From: Opitutales bacterium
Lineage (GTDB): Bacteria > Verrucomicrobiota > Verrucomicrobiia > Opitutales > Opitutaceae
Direction of reading: 5' to 3'
Length of the DNA stretch: 64,000 nucleotides
NCBI GenBank assembly: GCA_018700525.1
Contig: JABITN010000127.1
Span: 18,943-82,942 of the forward strand
Shown here piece by piece: positions 53,935 to 63,074 of this stretch. Positions within the stretch are counted from its first letter, which is position 1; each line of letters opens with the position of its first letter. Below the pieces are notes generated by a model. That model was not told where the DNA came from. It saw only the letters and a program-made list of their open reading frames with translations, and did no database searches. The position numbers were made by a program, and so were the translations under genes.

Positions 53935-53960
53935 GTTCGAGTTCGGATAGAGAGATTTCG

Positions 53961-54725
53961 TTAGAACCTGAGTGACAACGTATTCAGTTTTGAATCGCTG
54001 CGGGAATCGGAATTGAAAAAATCGGATTTGAGAGCAATCGCTGTGACTCGGTTAAGCGGGTCGGTTCTGCTTGTGACGTGTTTCGTGTAGCTGAGCCCAC
54101 GATCGCCTAGCGGATGAAGGTATCTCTCCATCAGGGTCGTTGTAATGTTTTCGTGAGCGTTGAATTCGATCGTTTCATCGATCTCTAGCGATTCGAAAGG
54201 CGTTTGCATTGCCAAGGTAAATCCTTCGTCATTGGCAATCGGCTCGGCTGAACTGCTGTTAGAACCTAAGACGGCGATGGCTTTGTCTTCCTGGATCTCG
54301 GTTTTGACGCTTTCGATTTGTGCAATTGAGACAGGAACTTCGACAAATTTAGGTTGGGCAGGTGTGTTGGTAACCGGCAAACTCTGTGCTACTTCAAAAT
54401 TGGTTTGATCGACAATCGTCGCATTCAGGTTGGGCGTCTCAACGAAAGCGGTCGAAGAGATAACGACAGGGCCTACGGATTGCATGACAACGAAACCAAC
54501 CGCTCCGCATGAAGCTGCTGCTACGCACATTACCCCGATTTTACGGAATTTATGCCAAAAAGCGTTTTCGATTCCCAGATTTTCGACTGGCTGCTGCTGG
54601 AGTAGGCGACGTTGTTTGATTCTAAGCTCGTTGTTGAAATTAGCCCAGAAATCTGTCGATGGCTTTTCTGCGCGCTTCGTTTCGAGAAGCTGGTCGAAGG
54701 TGAATTTTCCTCGAGTATTTCGCAT
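53961..54725 (-). CDS. Single-span membrane protein of unknown function
   Basis: A 254-residue protein. The N-terminal 45 residues are a conserved-looking cytosolic segment (FTFDQLLETKRAEKPSTDFW, NNELRIKQRRLL). I have the impression of seeing this opening in other Opitutae, often after sigma-factor genes. One membrane helix follows (about 63-80, IGVMCVAAASCGAVGFVVM) and then a threonine/serine-rich extracytoplasmic region without cysteines. It resembles an anti-sigma-like or structural protein, but no zinc-binding ZAS motif is present. Start ATG 54725 is preferred over one 33 bases upstream. A strong terminator follows. Confidence 0.65.
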   Translation of the reverse strand: MRNTRGKFTFDQLLETKRAEKPSTDFWANFNNELRIKQRRLLQQQPVENLGIENAFWHKFRKIGVMCVAAASCGAVGFVVMQSVGPVVISSTAFVETPNLNATIVDQTNFEVAQSLPVTNTPAQPKFVEVPVSIAQIESVKTEIQEDKAIAVLGSNSSSAEPIANDEGFTLAMQTPFESLEIDETIEFNAHENITTTLMERYLHPLGDRGLSYTKHVTSRTDPLNRVTAIALKSDFFNSDSRSDSKLNTLSLRF

Positions 54726-55001
54726 CGGTGGGTTTAGACACGCCAATCGGATAAGCATTCAAAAGTTTTCATTTTTTTTGTACTTCTACCTGATCGATAG
54801 CAAAGAATCGAACTTGAGGGAGAGGGACTATGCGATTAACGAATTTTTAACTCGTTGTTGTTCAATGTCTTTTTTCTAAAAAGAGCTCAATCGATATTCG
54901 AGATGCAACGACGAAATTCATTGATGTTTTCGACTCTGGAGGGCGGCTCCGAGGAGCTGAATGGTGTAGCGACGGATATACAGGATGATTGAGCAGGAGA
55001 T

Positions 55002-55133
55002 TTATACGATCACTGCGAGCACCCCGAGTCGAAAGCGCTCTCCTTGCCAGCCGAGCTGCGTGAAATGGCCGATGATCGCGATAGCGACGAGTTGAGCGAT
55101 CCAGGAAACGATTTTCGAGCTGAGGTGGTTCAT
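55002..55133 (-). pseudogene. Fragment of a DoxX-like gene
   Basis: A 43-codon frame opens SSKIVSWIAQLVAIAIIGHFTQLG, the usual first helix of DoxX-family proteins in these bacteria, then ends early. About 60 bases further on, in another frame, LLGAALQSRKHQ and a stop resemble a DoxX C-terminus. The central helices are missing. This looks like a decaying copy and not a working gene. No other gene was found in 54726-55149. Confidence 0.3.
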
Positions 55134-55149
55134 GGGAGATTGGGTTAGT

Positions 55150-55524
55150 CTAATTAGGTTTTGTGACGTATGCGTGGAGCGTTGAATCTTTGGGAACGTA
55201 GAGGTGATCGAAAGAGAGCGCTCTTAAAGAACTGCACCCCGTCGAGCATAGAAGCTCTTCGATATCATGCTCTAAGTTTTTAACGCGAACGGCTTTGAGG
55301 TCGATATCTAGGCCGCGTTGCAAATCGGGGTCGTGCGTTGTGATTCCGATTGGGCAAGTGTTGCTGCCGCATTGCATGGCTTGAATGCATCCCGCGGCTA
55401 GCATATAGCCTCGAGCAGAACAGATGACGTCGGCACCGAGGCAAAAAGCGATCATTTGCCGCCAGGATACGGCGATTTCGAGAAGGTTGGAACAGCTGCC
55501 TACAGAACTTGGAATGGAAATGTT
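55150..55524 (-). pseudogene. C-terminal fragment of an FMN-binding glutamate synthase-type gene
   Basis: The open frame carries LGADVICSARGYMLAAGCIQAMQC followed by GSNTCPIGITTHDPDLQRGLD and VRVKNLEHDIEELL. In the GltB/archaeal-type glutamate synthase family this is the end of the FMN domain, where CIQAxxCxxNxCPxGxxT holds cysteine ligands of the iron-sulfur cluster. A complete protein has 450 to 1500 residues. Only about 120 remain. Upstream the frame is closed by a stop at 55525-55527, so no valid start exists. Decay of an old gene is the simplest reading. Confidence 0.7.
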
Positions 55525-55566
55525 TTACGGCGGTTTGTCGTTAGGAGGCTGTTGGATAGAATCGCC

Positions 55567-56619
55567 TCAGTCGCTTGAGGACTTTTCGTTAGGCTCGTTT
55601 TTCTCTTCGTTGAGTTGAGCTACCAATACCTCGAGGGATTGGTCTTCCGGCTTGAGATCGTTCTCGGCGAGCCATTCGGGGTTGAATAGGCGCGACGAAT
55701 ATCGTTGGGCACCATCGCAAAGGATGGTGACAATCGTTTGGCCTGGGCCGCCGGAGAGGGCGACCTTGAGAGCTCCGCAGACATTTACCCCGGACGAGGG
55801 TCCAAGAAGCAGGCCCTCTTCTTTTAGTAGGATATTGAGAGTGGCCATCATTTGCCGGTCGGTGACTCGGAAGGCATCGTCGACTCGGGCACAATCGACA
55901 TTTTCGGTGACGCGACCTTGTCCTATGCCTTCGGCGATCGAATCGCCATCGTCGAAATCGAAGTGTCCGTATTTGAACCATGACCACATTGCGGCCCCGT
56001 AGGGATCGGCGCAATAGGTCGAAACGGATTCACTTTGATCTTTCAGGTATCTCGATACCCCTGCGAGCGTACCTCCGGTTCCGACTGCGGTTACGAATGC
56101 CGTGATCCTGCCGCCAGTTTGATTCCAGATTTCCGGGCCAGTAGTGTCGTAGTGAAATTGAGAGTTGGCGGTATTGTCGAATTGGTTGGCCCAGAAAGCG
56201 TTTCCCATTTCGTCGGCGACTTGGGCGGCGATCCTATTATAGTTGTGAGGTTCTTTATAGGGAGCGGGTGGAACGGGCCTGACTTCGGCTCCGATTGCAC
56301 GAAGAAGCTCCACCTTTTCGGGCGATTGGTCGTTCGGGATGACGATGATCGTTTTGTAGCCTTTGGCATTCCCAACGAGAGTGAGACCAATTCCGGTGTT
56401 GCCTGCTGTGCCTTCGACGATTGTTCCGCCAGGCTTTAGGAGGCCTCGTTTTTCCGCGTCTTCAATCATGCCAAGCGCCGCTCGGTCCTTCACAGAACCG
56501 CCGGGGTTGAGGAATTCCGCTTTTCCAAGGATTTCGCATCCGGTTGCATTGGAAAGACTGTCGAGTCGAATAAGAGGGGTGTTTCCAATCGTACCGCAAA
56601 AACCATTTGTCGCTGTCAT
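55567..56619 (-). CDS. cysK: Cysteine synthase (O-acetylserine sulfhydrylase family)
   Basis: A 350-residue PLP enzyme. IGNTPLIRLDSLSN opens the domain, the PLP lysine is K44 in NPGGSVKDRAALGM, EGTAGNTGIGLTLVG binds substrate, VGTGGTLAGVSRYLK is the phosphate loop, and GPSSGVNVCGALKVA closes the site. It resembles the longer CysK-like branch (Cys synthase/CBS-like with YGAAMWSWFKYGH insertion). The last 25 residues are charged. The ATG at 56619 is used; upstream codons to 56688 have no family similarity. Confidence 0.9.
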   Translation of the reverse strand: MTATNGFCGTIGNTPLIRLDSLSNATGCEILGKAEFLNPGGSVKDRAALGMIEDAEKRGLLKPGGTIVEGTAGNTGIGLTLVGNAKGYKTIIVIPNDQSPEKVELLRAIGAEVRPVPPAPYKEPHNYNRIAAQVADEMGNAFWANQFDNTANSQFHYDTTGPEIWNQTGGRITAFVTAVGTGGTLAGVSRYLKDQSESVSTYCADPYGAAMWSWFKYGHFDFDDGDSIAEGIGQGRVTENVDCARVDDAFRVTDRQMMATLNILLKEEGLLLGPSSGVNVCGALKVALSGGPGQTIVTILCDGAQRYSSRLFNPEWLAENDLKPEDQSLEVLVAQLNEEKNEPNEKSSSD

Positions 56620-56866
56620 CGCTAATCGATGTTTGGTGGACGGTGAACTCGCAAGGCGAAAGAACGTCGTTCGATCTCCGTTGAGCACGCATTAGCGGCT
56701 TTATAAAAATAGAGAAGCGTTTAGGCGCCGGAAAAAGAAGAAGGTGTCTGTAAGTGGAATCGTTAGAATTTGTATTGAAATAATCGCTACATATTTGATT
56801 GTATGGTCAATTGGGCTTTTCGCGATCGGTCCTTCCTGCATTCGTACAGACGGCTTTTCATAAACG

Positions 56867-57934
56867 TTAGCCCGTTACGTTTTCGAGAGTCGCTTTGAGG
56901 TATCCCATTGCGAAAGCCATTCCAGCGTGCCAGGGCGCTGCGCAGGACATTTCGGGAGTGTGATCGGGGATGATGACGCCATCGAATTCATTCCGGTGAA
57001 GGATGCTTAGGGCTTTGTGTATATCGATGTCGCCCTCGTCGATGAATACTTCCTGGTAACGCGGGACTTTGCCATTTACGTTTCGGGCGTGCACGTAGGC
57101 GATTTTTCCGGCTTTGGAGAATTGATCGAGGTTCGAATAGAGATCGCCGCCGCTCATTTCCTGTACACTACCGAAGCAGTATTCCAATGCGTTGGAAGGA
57201 CTGGGGATGAGGTTGAGAAGGCGTTCGTACTTTTCGGGTTGGTTCACGAGTCGAGCGGTTCCACGTAAGCGCTCGACGGGAGGATCGTCGGGATGAGCGG
57301 CGAGCCGAACGCCGCATTCCTCGGCTATGGGAATGATTGCTTGGAGGAAGTGTTCGAGGCGTTGCCAAAGTTCCTGGCTGCTGACGGGCGGAAGGTTTCC
57401 TTCGGGGGCGTGGGGGTCGTAGGTCATGTTCCATGCCATTCCATTTGGCATGGGCATGTTTAGGTCGACGTCCTCGGAATCGAAAACAAGCGATTCGGCC
57501 TGCCCGCGCCCGACGGGTTGCTTGGTCCAGCCCCATACTCCAGCGATGCTGAAATTGTATCCCATGATTGGGATGCCGGCTTTTCCTATATTGCGGATCA
57601 TCGTTTTCAGACCTTCTAATTGAGCTTGCTTACGAGGTCCGTCTAGGAGGACGTCGTACCAGTGTGAAGGGTCGAAGTTTTCGATGGCTTCCCAGGTGAG
57701 TCCGTGACTTTCGATCTCCTTGCGGATAGAGATCAGTTCTTCTAGTTCCCAGAGCTTTCCTTGTTTCTGAGTAATGCCCCATCCGCGTCGATCGTCGCCT
57801 CTCGAAAGGCTAGGATTGCGCCCGCCGAAATAGTCGACCAAATGAACGATCACATGGGTTGCTCCGGCCTGACGGGCGAAGCGGAAGTTGTCCTGGTTTA
57901 GGGATTGGCGGTAGAGTCCGAGTCCGAGTTTCAT
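56867..57934 (-). CDS. uxuA: Mannonate dehydratase
   Basis: A 355-residue TIM-barrel enzyme of the UxuA family. Features are ATHVIVHLVDYF, IGYNFSIAGVWGW-like segment MGYNFSIAGVWGWT, RLAAHPDDPPVERLRGTARLV with metal-binding histidine, NALEYCFGSVQEMSGGD, and YVHARNVNGKVPRYQEVFIDEGDID. It dehydrates D-mannonate to 2-keto-3-deoxygluconate in glucuronate breakdown. It diverges from the epimerase gene over a 225-base region holding an inverted repeat. Confidence 0.92.
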   Translation of the reverse strand: MKLGLGLYRQSLNQDNFRFARQAGATHVIVHLVDYFGGRNPSLSRGDDRRGWGITQKQGKLWELEELISIRKEIESHGLTWEAIENFDPSHWYDVLLDGPRKQAQLEGLKTMIRNIGKAGIPIMGYNFSIAGVWGWTKQPVGRGQAESLVFDSEDVDLNMPMPNGMAWNMTYDPHAPEGNLPPVSSQELWQRLEHFLQAIIPIAEECGVRLAAHPDDPPVERLRGTARLVNQPEKYERLLNLIPSPSNALEYCFGSVQEMSGGDLYSNLDQFSKAGKIAYVHARNVNGKVPRYQEVFIDEGDIDIHKALSILHRNEFDGVIIPDHTPEMSCAAPWHAGMAFAMGYLKATLENVTG

Positions 57935-57947
57935 AGGGGTAGAGCGA

Positions 57948-58014
57948 AAACTGAAATTGAGTGTCCTCGAACAAAAGAGAACGGCAGGATGGATGTCACT
58001 TCCTGTTTCAGTTT
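57948..58014. promoter_or_regulatory. Inverted repeat between uxuA and the epimerase gene
   Basis: AAACTGAAA (57948-57956) and TTTCAGTTT (58006-58014) are exact inverse copies 49 bases apart. They lie just upstream of uxuA in the shared control region. The spacing fits a looped pair of operator half-sites better than a single dimer site. This is suggestive only. Confidence 0.3.
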
Positions 58015-58159
58015 ACGGTCACCGAGATTGGCTTATTTGCAGATGAATTTACTGAACAATGGTTTTCGATTGGAACCGGTTTCGTTTTCGTGATGATGTG
58101 GTGGGTCTTCAACGGGTTCGTCCAGGTAGCGAGCAATTCCCACTAGCCTCAAATTATAA

Positions 58160-59485
58160 ATGATACGACGTGAATTTATTGGCACTGCTTTGGCGGCTGG
58201 ATTGGGTGGATCGCTTCTCTCCAAAGAGACGCTATCGATTCGGTCAGGTGGCTCCCTGCGGGGTAATGGGGGTGTCTTGAAGCAAGAGAGAATCGATGCT
58301 CTATTATCCGATTGCCGTTATCAGTTGTTCGAGCGTTATCTTCCGTTTTGGGAAAATGGCGGTTACGACGAGGAGAATGGCGGATTCATGTGTTATCTTT
58401 ACGATGACGGTTCGGTGGAGAACGATCGGAAGGACATCTGGTATCAGGGTCGCGGAATTTGGGTGTATTCATATATTTACAACGAACTTGATAAGGATCC
58501 GAAATGGTTGGAGCGAGCACGGGCGTCGCGGGATTTCATGGTGAAGCATATGCACCTCGGCGATGGCGCTTGGTTGGATACGGTTGACCGCGTTGGGCGG
58601 CCAGTAGACGGGATAGCGATCGATCGTTCCAATAATATCTATGGAGCTCTATTCGCTGCAGTTGGTTTGATCCAGTTCGCGAAGACGACCGGAAACTCGG
58701 AAGATCTCGAATTGGCGAAGCTCTCATTGCGCAAGTCGGTTGAGCGTTATGAAAATTCAGAGTATCGAGGAGTGGTTGCTCCGGGAGTAAATGAAATGGG
58801 TCTTCGGGCTCAGGGGCACTCGTTCATGATGGTTTGGGTGATTCCCCAGCTTCTGGAGGTTAAAGCTGATCCTTGGTTCGAAGCGCTGGCACGAGAGCAT
58901 CTCGATGCGTTAGGGAGTAAATTCTGGAATGCCGAGTACGGGATTTCCAATGAAATTCTTTTTCACGATTATTCGCGCGTTCCATCGCAGGCGACTCAGA
59001 TGATCCCTGGGCATAGTATTGAAGCTCAATGGATGTGCATGGAGGAATCGCTTCGGATTGGCGATGCCATGATGTACCAGACATTTAAGAATCGGATGCG
59101 ACGATTGATTGAAATGAGCTGGGATTATCCTTTCGGCGGAACCTGCGATACGGGATACAGCGTATTGGCTTCGCAGAATCGCCCAGCTGGACCCATTTTG
59201 GATGAGAAGACCATGTGGGCTCAGTCGGAGGTATCGATTGGTTGTTTGATGGCTTACGAGCAAACTGGAGAGCCCTGGGCACTTGAGTGGTTTGATCGGA
59301 GTTGGGCTTTTTTGCAGCGAACAATGGTTACCGAATGTGGCGTCTGGCGACAGGCGGTTGACAGGGAAGGTGGAGATAAGCAGAGGGAAGGTATCTCGAT
59401 CTACCGTCGGGGAAATTTTCACCAGCCGAGATGTTTGTCGTTTCTTATTAAGACACTTAACCGCATGATTGGCCGGCTTGCATAA
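58160..59485 (+). CDS. AGE-family epimerase/isomerase with Tat signal
   Basis: A 441-residue protein. The N-terminus MIRREFIGTALAAGLGGSLL is a twin-arginine signal, predicting export of the folded enzyme. The rest is the (alpha/alpha)6 barrel of N-acylglucosamine 2-epimerase/cellobiose 2-epimerase enzymes: YQGRGIWVYSYIYNE, RSNNIYGALFAAVGLIQFAK, PGHSIEAQWMCMEES (active-site histidine) and KTMWAQSEVSIGCLMAY. It interconverts N-acetylglucosamine and N-acetylmannosamine, or epimerises other sugars. It is followed by nagA and nagB-like genes at 5- and 10-base distance, supporting an N-acetylhexosamine substrate. Confidence 0.85.
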   Translation: MIRREFIGTALAAGLGGSLLSKETLSIRSGGSLRGNGGVLKQERIDALLSDCRYQLFERYLPFWENGGYDEENGGFMCYLYDDGSVENDRKDIWYQGRGIWVYSYIYNELDKDPKWLERARASRDFMVKHMHLGDGAWLDTVDRVGRPVDGIAIDRSNNIYGALFAAVGLIQFAKTTGNSEDLELAKLSLRKSVERYENSEYRGVVAPGVNEMGLRAQGHSFMMVWVIPQLLEVKADPWFEALAREHLDALGSKFWNAEYGISNEILFHDYSRVPSQATQMIPGHSIEAQWMCMEESLRIGDAMMYQTFKNRMRRLIEMSWDYPFGGTCDTGYSVLASQNRPAGPILDEKTMWAQSEVSIGCLMAYEQTGEPWALEWFDRSWAFLQRTMVTECGVWRQAVDREGGDKQREGISIYRRGNFHQPRCLSFLIKTLNRMIGRLA

Positions 59486-59490
59486 AAAGG

Positions 59491-60420
59491 ATGAATATCT
59501 CGCAAGAAAACAAGTTATTCGATTTTCAGGTTAACGGTTTTGGTGGAATTGATTTCCAATCCGATTCTTTGACAATTGATGAAATGAGGCATGCGGTGGA
59601 GATGCTGGGAAAACATCGGATGAATGCGATATTCTTCACGCTCATTACCGACAGCGTGGACGCTATGTGCCGGAAATTGGAGCGTATTGAACGTTTGCGT
59701 ACTCGCGATGAATCGATCGCCGCCGTGGTGCGTGGCTATCATTTGGAAGGTCCATGGATATCGACGGAGGCCGGGTACTATGGAGCGCATCCGAAAGAGT
59801 ATACGTGCGTACCGTCTTTGGAGGATTATCGCAGATTGCGCGATGCGGCAGGTGGCAACCTGAAGCTAATAACCTTGGCTCCTGAAGTGGATGGATGCCA
59901 AATGATCATGGAAGCGGCGCGAGTCGATGGGATTCGAATTGGGTTGGGCCACACGAATGCATCGGAGGAAGCGATTGACGAAGCGATTCGCGCGGGAGCG
60001 ACCTTGGCCACTCATGTAGGAAACGCCGTACCGTTGCATTTGCACCGTCATGACAATGTTATACAGCGGCTTTTGGCGCGAGACGAATTGATCGCTTGTC
60101 TGATCCCAGATGGGATTCACCTTCCACCATTCGTGCTTCAAAATTACTTTCGAGCTAAGTCGATTAGTAACGTGTTTTTCACTACAGATTGCATGTCAGC
60201 TGCGGGTGCGCCTCCAGGGAGGTATACCGTAGGTCCGCATGAGATGGACGTGGGCGTTGATGGAATTGTTCATTTGCCGGGAGATTCGCGTTTTGCTGGG
60301 TCGTCCCTGACTCTGGACAAAGGAGTAGATAACATAGTGGAGTGGCTGGCTCTCGAGCGAGCGGAAGCGGTGGCATTGTGCTCGACTGCTCCTGCTGAAC
60401 ATTTTGGAATTGAATTGTAA
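59491..60420 (+). CDS. nagA: N-acetylglucosamine-6-phosphate deacetylase-like protein
   Basis: A 309-residue amidohydrolase. Metal and catalytic positions of NagA are seen: QVNGFGG near residue 13 (as the QxNG of E. coli), GYHLEGPWIS (glutamate), GLGHTNASEEAI, ATHVGNAVPLHLHRHD, LIPDGIHL, and FFTTDCMSAAGAPPGRY (catalytic aspartate). It lacks the usual first 50 residues of the beta-sandwich domain, and about 20 at the C-terminus, so it is shorter than the normal 380. It may be a variant family member. It lies between the epimerase and nagB. Confidence 0.82.
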   Translation: MNISQENKLFDFQVNGFGGIDFQSDSLTIDEMRHAVEMLGKHRMNAIFFTLITDSVDAMCRKLERIERLRTRDESIAAVVRGYHLEGPWISTEAGYYGAHPKEYTCVPSLEDYRRLRDAAGGNLKLITLAPEVDGCQMIMEAARVDGIRIGLGHTNASEEAIDEAIRAGATLATHVGNAVPLHLHRHDNVIQRLLARDELIACLIPDGIHLPPFVLQNYFRAKSISNVFFTTDCMSAAGAPPGRYTVGPHEMDVGVDGIVHLPGDSRFAGSSLTLDKGVDNIVEWLALERAEAVALCSTAPAEHFGIEL

Positions 60421-60430
60421 TCGAAATCTC

Positions 60431-61225
60431 ATGACTGAATCAAATCAACCAATTCCCGTTAGGGAATTTTCATCGGACGCTCTTAAGACTGCGGTGTTCG
60501 CCAATAGGCAAGATATGGGCAAAGCGGCGGCTTTGTATGTGGCAAGTGTTTTGCAGGATCTGCAAGCGGATCGCGACGAGATCCGAATCGTGGTCGGGAG
60601 CGCTCCGTCGCAGGATGAGTTTTTTGCGCATTTGATTGATTCGTCGCAAAGCGCGGGGATCGATTGGAGCAAGATCGTGGTCTTTCATATGGACGAATAC
60701 GTGGGGCTTGCTGCGGAGCATCCGCAAAGTTTTCGGACTTATCAGCGGGAGCATTTCGTGACGAAAGTTCCGCTGAAAGCGTTTCACCAAATACAGGGCG
60801 AAGCGTTAGATGCTCAGGCGGAGTGTCACCGTCTGAGTGCGTTGTTGGAAGAGAAGCCGATCGACTTGGCATGTTGCGGTATCGGAGAGAATGGCCATTT
60901 GGCATTTAACGATCCACCAGTGGCTGACTTCGATGATCCGGAATGTGTGAAGGTAGTCGCGATGGACGAAGTATGCCGTCAGCAGCAGGTGAATGACGGG
61001 TGTTTCCCGTCGATTGATGCTGTGCCAACGCATGCGATTACGCTAACGCTAAAAGTCTTCGCGAATGCTGCTAAGCTAAGTTGCGTTGTTCCTGCGAGGA
61101 CGAAGGCAGAGGCGGTGGCCACGACTTTGAACGATCCGATTTCTACGGCTTGTCCGGCGACTCTATTGCGTCAGCATCCGGATGCTCGGTTGTTTCTCGA
61201 ACCGGATTCGGCAGCCTTGTTGTGA
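60431..61225 (+). CDS. nagB: Glucosamine-6-phosphate deaminase
   Basis: A 264-residue NagB-family enzyme. VVGSAPSQDEFFAHL is the phosphate-binding region, HMDEYVGL holds catalytic D88, GIGENGHLAFNDPP (150-163) contains the ring-opening H156, and VPTHAITLTL with VVPARTKAEAV completes the active site. It makes fructose-6-phosphate and ammonia from glucosamine-6-phosphate. The ATG at 60431 is 10 bases after the nagA stop. An upstream in-frame start inside nagA is less likely. It lacks an evident GlcNAc-6-P allosteric arginine pattern that I can place. Confidence 0.9.
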   Translation: MTESNQPIPVREFSSDALKTAVFANRQDMGKAAALYVASVLQDLQADRDEIRIVVGSAPSQDEFFAHLIDSSQSAGIDWSKIVVFHMDEYVGLAAEHPQSFRTYQREHFVTKVPLKAFHQIQGEALDAQAECHRLSALLEEKPIDLACCGIGENGHLAFNDPPVADFDDPECVKVVAMDEVCRQQQVNDGCFPSIDAVPTHAITLTLKVFANAAKLSCVVPARTKAEAVATTLNDPISTACPATLLRQHPDARLFLEPDSAALL

Positions 61226-61624
61226 TCTTTGGAGATTGTTTGATGTTTTGTCGTAGGATTGGTTTACCCCGCGATAGTCTAGGTTCAATTAAGACAAAAC
61301 AGAGGAATCGCTGGATAAATCCATACGCGGCACCTTAGATCAAAACAGTTGGACCATTGCGAACTCCACGCGAGTCGCTTGTGTCGCTACGTGATGGAGC
61401 CGCGGGGTTTAGGGCGAATTTCGTTTAAGTCGACCCCTATGCGCTCAGCGGGAGCACGGGAGTCGTCAAATAAGGTTCTTTATTGATTTTTAAACCAATG
61501 GGCTTCGTTCCTTATCATCTCAAATATTTCCCTAAGTTGATGCATGTGGGCTAAACCCGGCTCTTACAGATTAGAGGCAGAGCGATTTCCGAATTATTTA
61601 GCAGGCTCTTAGCGAACCTGGTTA
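61226..61624. other. Intergenic region of about 400 bases
   Basis: No gene recognised on either strand. It lies between convergent nagB and the propeller gene. An AT-rich hairpin AATAA-GGTTC-TTTATT followed by ATTTTTAAA at about 61470-61495 could act as a weak terminator. ACCCCGCG and CGCGGGGT occur as inverse copies about 130 bases apart. The rest has stop codons in all frames. Confidence 0.4.
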
Positions 61625-63028
61625 CTATTTGAACAGTTTTTGCCAGGTCGGCATTTGGATGAGCTGCATTTCGTAGATTACGTCTTCGGTTTCATCGGGG
61701 GCTGCTTCGCCTCGGGCCGACTGAATCCGTTCCTTATTTGAAGGGTCGATCGACTCAACCCAAGCGACTGAGTAAATGTGATCGTCTGACCCGATTTCGA
61801 CGCTCTCGGTGAAAAATATACGCCTGCCGTTTCGCGTGACCAGCGCTCCATGATCGTGGAATTGGTCGGTATCGATCCGATAGGTGAGTAAGTGAACCGA
61901 TGATTTCAAATCGGATTTCCCTTCGGTCCTTATTCCTGGGGCGTGGGCTAGATAGATTAGGGTGTTATCCGGGCCGAGCATGAAACCCAGTTGGGAGCGG
62001 AAGGGATTGCGGCGAGTGTCTAAGGGAACCCCTTCGGGTCGAAGCGAGCGGACGGATCGCAGTACGCCGGTGGTTGGGGTGAATTCGAAAAGTTGCGTGC
62101 TGCCGCCTTGAAGTCCCCAGAAGCTTTGCGTATCGGGGTTCCAGAGAATGGTTCGCCAGTTGTTCCAGAAGAAGTGCGCTTCGGCTGGGGTCTCGAAATT
62201 CGCTTTTTGGATTGGGGCGACGTGAGCTACGTTAAGGTCCTTCAAATAGTCGAGAGGGCGCTGCTTCCCTTTTTCGAAATGCCAAATCGATCCAGTATCC
62301 GTTGAACCATACAGATTTCCCTTGTCGTCGATCCCTAGCTTTCTGCAGATGAAATCCCACTCGCCGGGCAAGCGTCCCCATTCGCCGCGTCCTTGAGTGG
62401 CACCCCAGTTGTGGAGCCGTTTTTCTTCGAGTTGGTAGCTGATGAGTAGTCCAGTAGGCCAAGTGAGGCCATAGAGAGTGTCGCTGGTTTTGTCGACCGT
62501 CATGGCGATGATACCTTCGTTTGCGAGTTGGATCTGCGTTAGATCTTCGAATACGCCGGTTTTCAGGTTGTAACGCATGAAGTGACCGCCTGTGTAGGGC
62601 TTGCGTCCGTCGCCTGGTGTCATGTTGGGCAAGTTGCCTTCATAAAAAGAGGTGTGGGTCGAAAAGTACAGATACCCTTCGTGTTCGATCAGTCCAGAGT
62701 GGATCTTCCCTTGCGGTATATGTTCGCGCGGGTCTTCATCTAAGATGTTGCCGAGGTCCCCGATTTGAGTGATCGATTCGTCGTTTGGATTGAAGCGATA
62801 GATTCGGGCTGACGATTCCGTTTGGTGCGTACAGACAGAGAAGTAGAGCATTCCATCCGAGGCGGTGTTTAGGCTGTGGTAGTTGCAGTCGCCAACTAAA
62901 TATCCTGGATCGAATAATTTGGTTTGGATCGTTTTTTCGGCAATCGCACTCGTTGCGAAGAATGCTAGAGCGACAATGAAAGAGATAGCCAATTCGGTGG
63001 GGTCATTGGGGCGATTGTTCGACTTCAT
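61625..63028 (-). CDS. Secreted propeller-like protein of unknown function
   Basis: A 467-residue protein with an N-terminal hydrophobic export segment (AISFIVALAFFATSAIA). Its body has repeated strand blocks typical of beta-propellers: DGMLYFSVCTHQ, EGYLYFSTHTSF, SDTLYGLTWPTGLLISY, KGNLYGSTDTGSIWHF, and DTQSFWGLQGGSTQLFEF. I cannot name the family. Proteins like this are found in PVC sugar-use clusters as periplasmic sugar-binding or lyase-like partners. It is 46 bases downstream of the symporter gene on the same strand. Confidence 0.65.
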   Translation of the reverse strand: MKSNNRPNDPTELAISFIVALAFFATSAIAEKTIQTKLFDPGYLVGDCNYHSLNTASDGMLYFSVCTHQTESSARIYRFNPNDESITQIGDLGNILDEDPREHIPQGKIHSGLIEHEGYLYFSTHTSFYEGNLPNMTPGDGRKPYTGGHFMRYNLKTGVFEDLTQIQLANEGIIAMTVDKTSDTLYGLTWPTGLLISYQLEEKRLHNWGATQGRGEWGRLPGEWDFICRKLGIDDKGNLYGSTDTGSIWHFEKGKQRPLDYLKDLNVAHVAPIQKANFETPAEAHFFWNNWRTILWNPDTQSFWGLQGGSTQLFEFTPTTGVLRSVRSLRPEGVPLDTRRNPFRSQLGFMLGPDNTLIYLAHAPGIRTEGKSDLKSSVHLLTYRIDTDQFHDHGALVTRNGRRIFFTESVEIGSDDHIYSVAWVESIDPSNKERIQSARGEAAPDETEDVIYEMQLIQMPTWQKLFK

Positions 63029-63074
63029 TGTATTAAATGATAAATTACGAATAATGATAGATCGAGGGTCGTCG

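Noticed and set aside
55560..55580. CCTCA-GTCGCT-TGAGG hairpin at the end of cysK
   Set aside because: Only five paired bases, overlaps the coding end and no T-run follows on the minus strand.
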